NCBI RefSeq assembly: GCF_012939995.1
Contig: NZ_SPMZ01000008.1
Coordinates: 29,745-93,744 of the forward strand
Length of the DNA: 64,000 bases
Reading direction: 5' to 3'
DNA from: Candidatus Competibacter phosphatis
GTDB lineage: Bacteria; Pseudomonadota; Gammaproteobacteria; Competibacterales; Competibacteraceae
Shown: one piece after another, positions 1-9,304 of the stretch
Layout: every line of letters begins with the position of its first letter
Numbering within the stretch: position 1 is the first letter of the stretch
The notes under the pieces: model-generated
Told to the model about the DNA's origin: nothing
The model's input: the letters and a program-made list of their open reading frames with translations, nothing else
Database searches by the model: none
Translations under genes and position numbers: made by a program

Positions 1-1
1 A

Positions 2-46
2 CCGGTCGCCACCGACATTATTCTGGTCCATCCCATCTCGTCCTGA
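2..46 (+). CDS. 3' end of an upstream gene (partial)
   Basis: One frame runs from the window edge to a TGA at 44-46 and encodes about 14 residues ending IILVHPISS. It stops 45 bp before prc. The fragment is too short to identify. Another open frame ends at 87-89, so even the frame choice is uncertain. Confidence 0.25.
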   Translation, partial: PVATDIILVHPISS

Positions 47-91
47 TGAGTAAAACGAGGCGTTCGAGGGCCGTTTTCGTCGAGAAATAGC

Positions 92-2209
92 ATGCACAAC
101 ATTCGCACTCTGAAATTTCTGATCCTGCTGCCGTTGGTTCTGTCGCTGGGTTCTCCGGGGGCGTTCGCCAAACCGACCGCTCCTGCTGGAGCTATCGCCA
201 CCGTCGGCGACCTGATGCCAGCGGCCCGGCATGCCTCGTTGGATCGGACCATCGCCGAGCTGCTGTCCCAGCACCATTATCGGCAGAGCAGCCTGGACAA
301 CCGACTGTCCGCGCTCATCCTGACCACATATCTCGATGACCTCGACTTCAACCGTTCCTATTTCCTGGCCAGCGACATTGCCGGCTTCGAGCGCTATCGC
401 GATACCCTGGACGATGCCCTGAAGAAAGGCGACCTGCACCCGGCCTACGACATTTTCAACGTCTATCTGCACCGGCTGGCGGAGCGGACCGCCCGCATCC
501 AGTCCCTGCTGGAGCAGGGGTTTCGTTTCGATGTGGACGAATCCCTGAACGTGGATCGCAAGGACGCGCCCTGGGCCGCCAGCCCGGCCGATCTGGATGA
601 AATCTGGCGCAAGCGACTGAAGCACGAGATGCTGACCCTGATCCTGTCCGGCAAGGATCAGGCCGCCGCCCGTGAACTGCTGAGCAAGCGCTACGACAAC
701 CGCTTGCGCCAAGCGCAACAATCCAGCAGCGACGACGTGTTCCAGTTGTACATGAACGCGGTCGCGCAGGCGTTCGACCCGCACACCGCCTACTTCTCGC
801 CACGCAACACCGAGAATTTCAATATCCAGATGCGGTTGTCGCTAGAAGGCATCGGCTGCGTGCTGCGGATGGAGGACGAGCAGGTGACGGTGGTCGAGCT
901 GGTGACCGGCGGTCCGGCCGATCTCAGCCAGCAGATCAAGGCGGCCGATAAAATCGTCGGCGTGGCGCAGGGTGAGGACGGCCCCTGGGTGGATGTGGTC
1001 GGCTGGCGCTTGGACGATGTGGTCGAGCGCATCCGCGGCCAGCGCGGCACGGTGGTGCGCCTGAAGGTGCTACCCGGCAAAGCCGGCGTGACCGCGGCCG
1101 AGAAGACCGTGCGCCTGGTCCGCGACACCATCAAACTGGAGAAACAGGCCGCCAAGAGCGAGGTCAAGACGATACGGGGTTCCGATGGCCGCGAACTGCG
1201 GATCGGCATCATCACCGTGCCGGCGTTCTACAGCGATTTCGAAGCCGCCCGGCGTGGAGTCGAGGATTACCGCAGCACCACTCGCGACGTCCGGCGGTTG
1301 CTGAAGGATCTGGATGGCAAGATCGACGGACTGGTGCTGGATCTACGCGAAAACGGCGGTGGTTCCCTGCAGGAAGCGGTGGACCTGACCGGTCTGTTCA
1401 TCGGCGACGGGCCGGTGGTGCAGGTCAGAAACGCCAGCGGTCGGGTCGAAGTCGAGGAGGACAGCGAAGGCAGCCGGTTGTACGGCGGGCCGCTGGCGGT
1501 GTTGGTGGATCACGCCAGCGCTTCGGCCTCGGAAATCTTCGCCGGCGCCATTCAGGACTACGGCCGCGGCATCGTCATCGGCGATCCGACCTTCGGCAAG
1601 GGTACGGTGCAGACCTTGGTCGATCTGAACCGGCTGACCCGGGCCAAGGATCCGCAAGGTCAGTTGAAGCTGACCATCGCCAAGTTCTATCGCGTCAACG
1701 GCAGCAGCACCCAACATCGTGGAGTCCGGCCGGATATCGCCATTCCCTCGGTGGTGGACAGCGAGGAAATCGGCGAGAGCGCCCAAAAGAACGCGTTGCC
1801 CTGGGACGAGATTGCCGCCACCCGCTACCGGGCTGACCGGAATCTGGCGGCGCTGGTGCCGGAGCTGACGCGGCGGCATCAGGAGCGCGCCACCAGCGAC
1901 CCGGATTATCAGGCGTTTCTGCGCGACCTCGATTTCACCAAGGAACAGCAGGACAGAACCACCGTCTCCTTGCAGGAGAAACAGCGTCGGGCCGAGCACG
2001 AGCGCATCGAGAACTGGCAACGCGATCGGGAAAACCGCTACCGCGCCGCCAAGAACTTGCCGCCGCTCAAGGCGGACGACGAGATCCCGGCCGGCAAGGA
2101 CAGCGCGATTCCGGATGCGGCCCTGGACGAAAGCGCGCGCATCGTCGCCGATCTGGTCGTGCTGGCCAGCGCGCCGAACGCACAGAGCGCCGTGGTCATG
2201 GGCCGCTAG
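92..2209 (+). CDS. prc: Tail-specific (C-terminal processing) protease Prc
   Basis: Periplasmic S41 protease that degrades proteins from the C-terminus, including tagged and envelope proteins. The 705-residue length is normal for Prc. A signal peptide covers residues 1-26 (hydrophobic LILLPLVLSL, then AFA). A PDZ domain lies near residues 240-330 (GPADL...DKIVGVAQG). The S41 core contains SASASEIF and FGKGTVQ; aligned with E. coli Prc the catalytic residues are S478, D489 and K503, with matching spacing. The C-terminus is the charged Prc tail domain, rich in Glu, Arg and Lys. The DUF815 gene follows 5 bp downstream, so the two are probably cotranscribed. Confidence 0.95.
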   Translation: MHNIRTLKFLILLPLVLSLGSPGAFAKPTAPAGAIATVGDLMPAARHASLDRTIAELLSQHHYRQSSLDNRLSALILTTYLDDLDFNRSYFLASDIAGFERYRDTLDDALKKGDLHPAYDIFNVYLHRLAERTARIQSLLEQGFRFDVDESLNVDRKDAPWAASPADLDEIWRKRLKHEMLTLILSGKDQAAARELLSKRYDNRLRQAQQSSSDDVFQLYMNAVAQAFDPHTAYFSPRNTENFNIQMRLSLEGIGCVLRMEDEQVTVVELVTGGPADLSQQIKAADKIVGVAQGEDGPWVDVVGWRLDDVVERIRGQRGTVVRLKVLPGKAGVTAAEKTVRLVRDTIKLEKQAAKSEVKTIRGSDGRELRIGIITVPAFYSDFEAARRGVEDYRSTTRDVRRLLKDLDGKIDGLVLDLRENGGGSLQEAVDLTGLFIGDGPVVQVRNASGRVEVEEDSEGSRLYGGPLAVLVDHASASASEIFAGAIQDYGRGIVIGDPTFGKGTVQTLVDLNRLTRAKDPQGQLKLTIAKFYRVNGSSTQHRGVRPDIAIPSVVDSEEIGESAQKNALPWDEIAATRYRADRNLAALVPELTRRHQERATSDPDYQAFLRDLDFTKEQQDRTTVSLQEKQRRAEHERIENWQRDRENRYRAAKNLPPLKADDEIPAGKDSAIPDAALDESARIVADLVVLASAPNAQSAVVMGR

Positions 2210-2214
2210 CGTCC

Positions 2215-3093
2215 ATGCCGTCGGTGACGTTGTCGCTTGAGCAGGTACTGGCCGAACGGTTGGTGTCCGCGCTGGAACGGTTGGAGCAAGGCTTGCCGGC
2301 GTCGGCGTCGGCACCGGACTGGAATTCCGACCGGGCATTCCGCTGGCGGCGACTCGGCTCGCACGGCTGCCTGCGCCCGGTCCGGCATCCTCACCGCCTG
2401 CGGCTGGCCGACTTGCAGCGGATCGACCGGCAAAAGACGGCCTTGGATCTGAACGTGCGGCAATTTTTGGCCGGAAAACCCTGCAACAACGTGCTGCTGT
2501 GGGGCGCGCGCGGTACCGGTAAATCGTCGCTGATCAAGGCTCTGCTCAACGAATACGCCGAGCGCGGCCTGCGCCTGATCGAAGTGGACAAGCAGGATCT
2601 CATCGACCTGCCCAACATCGTCGATCCCCTGTTCGAGCGGCCGGAGCGGTTCCTGCTGTACTGCGACGATCTGTCATTTGAAGCCGACGACCCCAGCTAC
2701 AAGGCACTCAAGGCGATGCTGGACGGTTCGATCAGTGCCGCGCCCGACAACGTACTGCTCTGCGCCACCTCTAACCGTCGCCACCTGCTGCCCGAATACC
2801 GGCGGGAAAACGAGGACGCCCGCATCGTCGACGGCGAGTTGCACCACAGTGAGGCGGTGGAGGAAAAAATCTCGCTGTCGGAGCGGTTCGGGCTCTGGCT
2901 GTCGTTTCATCCGTTCAGTCAGGATGATTATCTGGCCATCGTCGGTCACTGGCTGGAGCAGTTGGGATGGTCGGCGGGGCTGGACGAGACCGCCCGCCGG
3001 CAGGCGTTGCAATGGGCGTTGCAGCGCGGCTCGCGCAGTGGCCGGGTGGCTTGGCAGTTCGCCCGCGACTGGGTCGGCCGGCACGGCCTCTGA
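2215..3093 (+). CDS. DUF815-family P-loop ATPase
   Basis: AAA-like ATPase of unknown function, 292 residues, the usual DUF815 length. Walker A GARGTGKSS lies near residues 97-105 and Walker B LLYCDDLSF near 148-156. TSNRRHLLP resembles the sensor-1 region, and a helical C-terminal lid follows. The ATG is 5 bp after the prc stop, so translation is probably coupled. No signal peptide is seen, so it should be cytoplasmic. Family assignment is good; the function is not known. Confidence 0.85.
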   Translation: MPSVTLSLEQVLAERLVSALERLEQGLPASASAPDWNSDRAFRWRRLGSHGCLRPVRHPHRLRLADLQRIDRQKTALDLNVRQFLAGKPCNNVLLWGARGTGKSSLIKALLNEYAERGLRLIEVDKQDLIDLPNIVDPLFERPERFLLYCDDLSFEADDPSYKALKAMLDGSISAAPDNVLLCATSNRRHLLPEYRRENEDARIVDGELHHSEAVEEKISLSERFGLWLSFHPFSQDDYLAIVGHWLEQLGWSAGLDETARRQALQWALQRGSRSGRVAWQFARDWVGRHGL

Positions 3094-3098
3094 GCCGT

Positions 3099-3629
3099 TC
3101 AGTGGTTACGATGCGGGGCGAAGGCGATACGGTCGATCACCGCCATCAACAGTGCCGACAGTGCGAAGGTCATGTGGATGATCACCAGCCAGAACAATTG
3201 ATTGTTCCATAACGGCTGATCGCCATCTTGAGGTGGGGTGGTCATGAACGCCTTGAGCAGATGAATGGACGAAATGGCGACGATGGCGACCGCCAGCTTG
3301 ATCTTGATGGTCGCCGCGTCGATCTTACCCAGCCAGGACGGCTTTTCCTGCCCTTCGCGCACATCGAGATTGGATACGAAGGTCTCGTAGCTGCTGAGTA
3401 CCACCATCACCAGCAGGTTGGCCACCAAGGCCAGATCGACCAGTGCCAGTGCCGCCAAGACCAGATCGGTTTCGGTGATCGTGGCAATGATGGCGAACAG
3501 GTGGATCACCTCCTGGTAGGCCTTGATCGCGAACAGAATCAAGATGGCGATCAGCGCCAAATACAGCGGCACTAGCAGCCAGCGGCTGAGCAAGATGCAT
3601 CGTTCGAGAAGGAATTCAATCGTTTTCAT
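3099..3629 (-). CDS. YqhA/UPF0114-family inner-membrane protein
   Basis: 176 residues with three or four hydrophobic segments: about 17-37 (LLVPLYLALIAILILFAI), about 58-80 (LALVDLALVANLLVMVVL), about 108-125, and a C-terminal one after residue 140. The TIGR00645 family motif DLALVANLLVMVVLSSYE is clear. The function of the family is unknown. Its ATG overlaps the stop of the upstream mechanosensitive channel gene by 4 bp (3626-3629), so the two form a coupled pair. It converges on the DUF815 gene with 5 bp between them. Confidence 0.85.
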   Translation of the reverse strand: MKTIEFLLERCILLSRWLLVPLYLALIAILILFAIKAYQEVIHLFAIIATITETDLVLAALALVDLALVANLLVMVVLSSYETFVSNLDVREGQEKPSWLGKIDAATIKIKLAVAIVAISSIHLLKAFMTTPPQDGDQPLWNNQLFWLVIIHMTFALSALLMAVIDRIAFAPHRNH

Positions 3630-6600
3630 CGAGTGACGTCGGTAGGGTGAGTAGGGAAGGAGCCGGCGCCGCCGGATGGCGAACCGGAATTAGGCAAGGT
3701 TGGCGTCAAGCCGGCCGGGCTGGAGGCCGGCCACTCCTTGAGGTAGAGATCGTGCTGCGGATAGGGGATGCGGATTCCGGCCTCCTTGAAACGATCCCAA
3801 ATCGCGAACAGAATTTCGTTATGCGTTTTCAGCAGTTGGTTCCGACTCAGGTCGATGAAATATTGAATGCGGAATTTCACCGAGGAATCGGCGAAATCCC
3901 AAAGCAACGCCAGCGGCTCGGGGTTGCCGAGGACCGCCGGATGTTCCCGTAGGATCCGCTCGATGATTTTTTGCGCCCGATGGGGATCGTCATCGTAGCT
4001 GATGCCGACCCACAGAATAGTGCGGAGCACCCGATCGCCGTGCGTCCAGTTGGTGAAGGCGTTGCCGATCACCTCGGCGTTGGGGATGATCACCGACTCG
4101 TTATCGAAGGTCTGCACGGTCAGCGAGCGCATGCCGATACTGGTGACTTCGCCCAAGTGTGTGCCGACCTGGACGATATCGCCGGTGCGCAGCGGTCGCT
4201 CGATCAGCAGCAGCAGGCCGCTGACGAAGTTATTGGCCAGACTCTGCATGCCCAGCCCGATGCCGACGCCCACCGCCCCGGCGAACACCGCCAAGGTGGT
4301 GAGATCGATGCCGACCACCCGCAGGATCAACAGCAATCCGATTAGGACCACGGTGTATTGGGCGAAGACCGATAGACTGTGGCGCACGCCCAGATCGCTG
4401 ATGTGGGATAGCACCCAGCGATAGCTGATCGCCCGGCTCCATTGCCCCAACCAGATGACTACCAACAGGATGGTGACGGTAATCAGAATGCGCCAGAGGG
4501 TGATTTCCGCCGCGCCCACGGCGAACAGCGGTCGTTCCAGGAAAGCCCAGATGGAGGAGACCACCGCAGATTCGCCGGTCCAGCCGTAAGCGCGGAACAG
4601 CACGACCCACGCACCTAGGAACAGCAGCAGATTCAGAATCCGGTGCAGCGGGGTGATGATGTCCTGAGTCCACAGCAAACCGTAGCCGGAATGAGTCACG
4701 GCAAAGTTTTTCAGCGCCACCACTAGATCGTTCAGCAGGCTGCGCGCCAACAGCCAACCGACCTGCACGGCGATGAAGATCAAGAGATGGCCGGCGACCA
4801 GCCACGCCAGTTGCAGATAACCCAGCAATCCCAGCACGGCGGCGCCCAGCAGGGACAGCGGCAACAGCAGGCTGCCGAAACGTAGCACCATGAACCAGAA
4901 CCGTTCCCCGTGCAAGGCGCCGAGCAGATCCATGACCAGCCGGCGGATGCGTAACCCGGGCAGGAAGGCCCAGAACCAGTAGAGCATGAACAGACGGTCG
5001 AAGGCATTGACCACGATGGCGGGTAAATCGCTCAGATGCGCCAGTACCACCAGAGTGACCAGCGCACCGCCACCGATCAGGGTCCAGAATAGTTGGCGGT
5101 ATAGCGCCGGCTGCCGCTGTTCGGCCGGTAGGCGTGGCGAAACCAGCAGCAGCCAGGCCAGGCTGATCGGTAGCTTGATCCCGACCCACGCCAGGGCCAG
5201 CGTCATCAGGATGCCGAACCCGGGTTGAGGGACCTCGGCCAACCACAGCAACAGCAGCAGAGCGGCCGCGCAGCCGGCGCCGCCCAGATTGCTCCGGGCC
5301 AGCAGCAGCGCGCTGGCGATCAATTGGCGCAGAAAGCTGTCGCCCTGGAGCCGTTGTTCGCCAAGGCGGCGCAAAGCCTGCCGCAGACCGCGCCCGGTCG
5401 CCACCAGTCCCCAGAGCAGCATGCCTTCCAACACCACCAGAATGGCCCAGCGCAGCACGGTCATGTCCAGCAGCGCCCGGATCGTCGACTCCAGGCTGAG
5501 TCGAATCTGGTAGAACAGCACCTGAGGCACGGTGGCCATGGCTTCCAGCAGTTGCCGCCAGGCATCGGCCGTGTTCGGATAAGGCTTGCGGGTGAATAGA
5601 TCGCGCCGCAGGCTCTCCCGGTAGTTGCGGTCGATCTGGGCCGCAATCCCGTCGAGTTGCAGCGCCTGCTCTTGTGCTTGGCCGGCGCGCTGATTCAGAT
5701 CGTCCAGCAACTGGCCGGTCAATTGTAGTTCCTCGCCGCGCAGCCGCCGGTCGTTCGCCGTCGCCGCCTCGCGCCGCTCGATCACCTGGCGTTGTTGCTC
5801 GTAGACGGTGCTTTTCTGTTGTAACAGCGTTTCGGTGCGGCGCAGGTCGTCGCGCATCGTGGCAAGCTGTTCGAGCGCATCCCGCAGCTCGTCCGGGTTG
5901 ACGCTGGCGTTGTCCGGCAGATCCTTCAAGCGGGCCAGCACATTGGCGGTCTCGGCCAGATGGCGATCCAGGCTCAACAGATTGATGCGTTCCTCGACCG
6001 TTTGCAGTTCGGTGACCAGGCGTTGCCAAAGCGTCAGCGGCAGCGCGCCCTGGTTTTGGGATAACCGCTGGCGCAGCGCGTTGGCTCGGTCCTGTTGAGT
6101 GGCGAGGTCTGCTTGCAGCCGGCCGACCAGTTCGGCCTGGGCGCTCTGCCGACCCTGCTCCTGACGCTGCTGGAAGCTCCGTTCGATTTGTTCCCGCCAT
6201 TGCTCGGCCAGTTTCAGCCGCAGCTTGGCGATTTCGAGTTGATCACGGAGATTGGTCAGATTGAGGGTTTCCAGCTCCAGATCGGCGCGGCGCTGGGCGA
6301 GGGTCTGGCTGGTTTGTTGTAGTTGCGCGGCGCGGTCCGTCACCCCTTCGGTGGGGTTCTTGGCGGGGTTTTTCAGCAATTGCTCGCGCGCTTCCAGTTC
6401 ACCGATTTCCTTTTGCAGTTCTTCGATGCGTTGCTCGCTGTTGTTCAGTTCCGATAGCGCGCTTTCCTGGCGCAGCCGCGCCGATTCCACATCCACCCGG
6501 GTTTGTTCCAGCATCGCCTCGTCGATTTGTTCCGGGTGCAGCGCCTCCATCTGTTGGGGCAGATCGGCGAGTCGCGCCTGCAAGTCCTGGCGGGTCCGGT

Positions 6601-6805
6601 CGATGGCCTCCCGGTCGTGCGCTAGGGCCTGTCGGCGCGCTGCTTGCTGCTCGGCGACCTTGGCGGGATCGGTCGGTGGCGTTATCGGCATGGTCGGCTG
6701 CGCCCGGACATTCGCCGCCAGTACGATCAATGTCAGCAGCAGAAAAAGGGCGAAATTTCCGGCGCGCGACGCAGCGCCGGAGGAAGGCGGGAAATACGGG
6801 ATCAT
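3626..6805 (-). CDS. MscK/KefA-like large mechanosensitive channel
   Basis: 1059-residue MscS-superfamily protein, close to MscK (about 1100). A signal peptide (LFLLLTLIVLAANVRAQP) is followed by a long Gln/Glu/Arg-rich coiled-coil periplasmic region (about 40-380), many transmembrane segments (about 430-830) and the conserved MscS pore and beta domain near 840-960 (GIGLGMQSLANNFVSGLLLL, then RPLRTGDIV and NESVIIPNAEV). It is expected to open under membrane tension during hypo-osmotic shock. The C-terminal 40 residues are Pro/Ser-rich and look disordered. It is cotranscribed with the YqhA-like gene. Naming it MscK rather than another large MscS homologue is inference. Confidence 0.9.
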   Translation of the reverse strand: MIPYFPPSSGAASRAGNFALFLLLTLIVLAANVRAQPTMPITPPTDPAKVAEQQAARRQALAHDREAIDRTRQDLQARLADLPQQMEALHPEQIDEAMLEQTRVDVESARLRQESALSELNNSEQRIEELQKEIGELEAREQLLKNPAKNPTEGVTDRAAQLQQTSQTLAQRRADLELETLNLTNLRDQLEIAKLRLKLAEQWREQIERSFQQRQEQGRQSAQAELVGRLQADLATQQDRANALRQRLSQNQGALPLTLWQRLVTELQTVEERINLLSLDRHLAETANVLARLKDLPDNASVNPDELRDALEQLATMRDDLRRTETLLQQKSTVYEQQRQVIERREAATANDRRLRGEELQLTGQLLDDLNQRAGQAQEQALQLDGIAAQIDRNYRESLRRDLFTRKPYPNTADAWRQLLEAMATVPQVLFYQIRLSLESTIRALLDMTVLRWAILVVLEGMLLWGLVATGRGLRQALRRLGEQRLQGDSFLRQLIASALLLARSNLGGAGCAAALLLLLWLAEVPQPGFGILMTLALAWVGIKLPISLAWLLLVSPRLPAEQRQPALYRQLFWTLIGGGALVTLVVLAHLSDLPAIVVNAFDRLFMLYWFWAFLPGLRIRRLVMDLLGALHGERFWFMVLRFGSLLLPLSLLGAAVLGLLGYLQLAWLVAGHLLIFIAVQVGWLLARSLLNDLVVALKNFAVTHSGYGLLWTQDIITPLHRILNLLLFLGAWVVLFRAYGWTGESAVVSSIWAFLERPLFAVGAAEITLWRILITVTILLVVIWLGQWSRAISYRWVLSHISDLGVRHSLSVFAQYTVVLIGLLLILRVVGIDLTTLAVFAGAVGVGIGLGMQSLANNFVSGLLLLIERPLRTGDIVQVGTHLGEVTSIGMRSLTVQTFDNESVIIPNAEVIGNAFTNWTHGDRVLRTILWVGISYDDDPHRAQKIIERILREHPAVLGNPEPLALLWDFADSSVKFRIQYFIDLSRNQLLKTHNEILFAIWDRFKEAGIRIPYPQHDLYLKEWPASSPAGLTPTLPNSGSPSGGAGSFPTHPTDVTR

Positions 6806-6836
6806 GCGAATGGCGGGGATTCGAAGGAGAAATCGG

Positions 6837-7292
6837 TTAGGTATCGGTGGTCGGGGTCGCGCGCAGCCAAAAAGTCACGGGGCCGTCGTTGGTCAGACCG
6901 ACCCGCATGTGAGCGCCGAAGCGGCCGGTGGCGACGGGCGTGTGTTGGCGTCGCGCCCGTTCGACCAGATAGCCGAACAATCGTTCGCCTTCGGTCGGCG
7001 ACGCGGCTGGGGTGAAGCTGGGACGCATGCCCTTGCGGGTGTCGGCCGCCAGGGTGAACTGCGGCACCAGCAGGAGTCCACCGCTGACCTCACGCAGACT
7101 CCGGTTCATTTTGCCATCGGCGTCGGCGAATACCCGATAGCCGAGCAATCGCTCCAGCAGCCGGTCGGCCTGGATCTCGGTGTCGCCGCGCTCGACCCCG
7201 ATCAGCACCAGCAAACCGGTGTCGATGGCGCCCACCGGGTCGCCGTCGACCTCGACCTGGGCCGCGGCGACCCGTTGTAGTAGCCCGATCAT
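6837..7292 (-). CDS. dtd: D-aminoacyl-tRNA deacylase
   Basis: 151 residues, the family's typical length. It removes D-amino acids mischarged on tRNA. The two active-site signatures are visible: PQFTLAAD (residues 77-84, with T80 at the expected position) and NDGPVTFWL near the C-terminus (135-143). The first normally reads SQFTL, so Pro replaces Ser here. The ATG (MIGLLQRV) overlaps the stop of the upstream proline iminopeptidase gene by 4 bp, which fixes the start. Read further upstream, this frame only shadows that gene. Confidence 0.93.
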   Translation of the reverse strand: MIGLLQRVAAAQVEVDGDPVGAIDTGLLVLIGVERGDTEIQADRLLERLLGYRVFADADGKMNRSLREVSGGLLLVPQFTLAADTRKGMRPSFTPAASPTEGERLFGYLVERARRQHTPVATGRFGAHMRVGLTNDGPVTFWLRATPTTDT

Positions 7293-8239
7293 GCCAATCG
7301 ATCGGCAAACGCCTGAGTGGCGGTGATCAGCGCATCGACGATGCCCGGTTCGCTGGCGGCGTGCCCGGCCGGCGAAACGATCCGCAGCTCCGCTTCCGGC
7401 CAGGATTGGTATAGCGCCCAGGCATTGTCCAGCGGGCAGACCACGTCGTAGCGGCCGTGGACGATGACGCCGGGCATGGTCCGCAGCCGGTCGGCGTCGC
7501 GCAGCAACTGATCGGGTTCCATGAAACACTGATTGACGAAGTAATGGCACTCGATGCGCGCCAGGCTCAGCGCCCGGTGGGCTTCGCTGAAGTGCTCGAC
7601 CATGGTCGGGTTGCTTTCCAGGGTCAGGGTGGCGCCTTCCCACGTCGACCAGGCTCTGGCCGCGCGCAGTCGCTCCAGCTCGTCGGCGCCGGTGAGCCGT
7701 CGATGGTAGGCGTGGATCAGGTCGTGCTGTTCCACCGCCGGAATCGGTGCCAGAAAATGTTCCCACAAATCGGGGAACAGACGGTTGGCGCCATGCTGGT
7801 AAAACCAGTGGATATCCCGGTCGCGGCACAGGAACACCCCGCGCAGGATCAGGCCCAGCACTCGATCCGGGTGGGTTTCGGCGTAGGCCAAGGCCAGGGT
7901 CGAGCCCCAGGAACCGCCGAAGACCACCCAACGGTCGATGTTGAGGTGTTCGCGCAGTTTTTCGATGTCCGCCACCAAGTGCCAGGTGGTGTTGTCGCGC
8001 AGTTCGGCGTGCGGGCTGGATTGGCCGCTGCCGCGCTGATCGAACAGCACGATACGGTAGCGTTGCGGGTCGAAGAAACGCCGATGCATCGGTTCGCAAC
8101 CGGCGCCGGGGCCGCCGTGCAGGAACAGGACCGGCAGGCCGCTGGGGTTGCCGCATTCCTCGATATACAGGGTATGCAGCGAGTCCACCGCGAGGCGTTG
8201 GGTGGCATAGGGCTTGATATCGGGAAACAGAACGCGCAT
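7289..8239 (-). CDS. pip: Proline iminopeptidase
   Basis: 316-residue alpha/beta hydrolase (peptidase S33) that releases N-terminal proline from peptides in the cytoplasm. The oxyanion-hole motif HGGPGAG lies at 41-47 and the nucleophile elbow GGSWGS has S110. [12 protein letters not shown] near residue 260 carries the acid, and [10 protein letters not shown] near 292 carries the catalytic His. Length and motif spacing match the bacterial PIP family. It lies directly upstream of dtd with a 4-bp overlap, so the two are likely cotranscribed. Confidence 0.93.
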   Translation of the reverse strand: MRVLFPDIKPYATQRLAVDSLHTLYIEECGNPSGLPVLFLHGGPGAGCEPMHRRFFDPQRYRIVLFDQRGSGQSSPHAELRDNTTWHLVADIEKLREHLNIDRWVVFGGSWGSTLALAYAETHPDRVLGLILRGVFLCRDRDIHWFYQHGANRLFPDLWEHFLAPIPAVEQHDLIHAYHRRLTGADELERLRAARAWSTWEGATLTLESNPTMVEHFSEAHRALSLARIECHYFVNQCFMEPDQLLRDADRLRTMPGVIVHGRYDVVCPLDNAWALYQSWPEAELRIVSPAGHAASEPGIVDALITATQAFADRLA

Positions 8240-8350
8240 GAGTACTCCGATTCGGTGCGGAAGGGGGCGAGTCGGCCGATGATTTTCCGGAACCGCCAGC
8301 GGAAGAGGGATTGGGAATGAGGAGCGGATTTTACCCGCAATAGCGGTGCT

Positions 8351-9103
8351 TCAAAGAATGTAATCGATTACCGCATCAAGATCGTCAAATATCCGGCCGC
8401 CGTGGGGCATGACCTTGGCTTCGTCGCCCGGACGGTACTTGCCGGTGCGCACCAGCACGCCGTGCAGGCCAGCCGCCAGCGCGCCGCATACATCCATTTC
8501 GGCATCGTCGCCGACCATCGCCACATCCTGGGGCGGCAGGTTGAGGCTGTTGACCGCCGCCAGGAAGAACTCGGACGAGGGCTTGCCCAGCACCACGGCT
8601 TCCATCTCGGCGGCGTACTCCAGCGCGGCCATGAACGGACCGATATCCAGGCTCAATTGACCGTTTTCGCGAAAATAGCGGTTGGAACCCATCGACAGCA
8701 GCGGCAGACCGTCCAACAGCAGCCGGAAGCACTCGTTGAGCGCCTCGTAACCGAAAGCCTTGCCGGCGTCGCCGAGCAGAACCGCGCCGGGCGGTCCGCC
8801 CAGCAGGTCGGCGAACTCGCCCTGGACGTCGGCATGCACCAGCAAATGCGGCGTCAGTTTCCGAGCGATCAGATAGTTGCGTGCCGCGACCGCCGGGGTG
8901 AATAGATGCTGGGGCGAGACCTCCAACCCCATTCGCGCCAGGCGGTTGATGATCGCGCCGCGCGTCAGGCGGGTGGAGTTGGTGACGAAACGGGCGGGAA
9001 TACCAGCCGCGCGCAGACTGAGCAGGGCTTCGCGGGCACCGGGCAGAGGGTGTCCACCAGTGTATAGCACACCTTCCAGATCAAATAACACACCATGAAT
9101 CAT
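8351..9103 (-). CDS. HAD-IIA family phosphatase (LHPP-like)
   Basis: 250-residue HAD hydrolase of the NagD/LHPP group. The nucleophile motif is FDLEGVLY (D8). The second HAD Asp is replaced by Glu (E10), while the LHPP family often has Ser there. FVTNST (about 39-44) is motif II, the Lys of LGKPSSEFF is motif III, and MVGDDAEMD is motif IV. A C2-type cap lies between motifs II and III. The likely substrate is a small phosphorylated compound; none can be named from sequence. The gene stands alone, with about 200 bp to hemH upstream and about 110 bp to pip downstream. Confidence 0.85.
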   Translation of the reverse strand: MIHGVLFDLEGVLYTGGHPLPGAREALLSLRAAGIPARFVTNSTRLTRGAIINRLARMGLEVSPQHLFTPAVAARNYLIARKLTPHLLVHADVQGEFADLLGGPPGAVLLGDAGKAFGYEALNECFRLLLDGLPLLSMGSNRYFRENGQLSLDIGPFMAALEYAAEMEAVVLGKPSSEFFLAAVNSLNLPPQDVAMVGDDAEMDVCGALAAGLHGVLVRTGKYRPGDEAKVMPHGGRIFDDLDAVIDYIL

Positions 9104-9304
9104 GCTGCCCTCACCGGATCGATTTCGCGACCGTGCCGTGGGTCGTGGTGGCGCGGAGGACTCCTAGACACCGCATCTACCGAGTCAGTATAGAAGGCGT
9201 CCGGTCCAATGGAGGGCGAAATCGCCGGAAGGCCGGCCCCATGAATTTCCCGCGACTTGGCATGTCCGGGATGGCGGACCGTGGCGGACCGCTGGCGGCT
9301 CGGG

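Noticed and set aside
4230..6200. 656-codon frame inside the MscK-like gene
   Set aside because: Gly/Arg/Ala-rich, shadow of the real gene in another frame; typical of high-GC DNA.
6837..8156. 439-codon minus-strand frame as one protein
   Set aside because: Only its last 151 codons match a family (dtd). The rest is an out-of-frame reading of pip.
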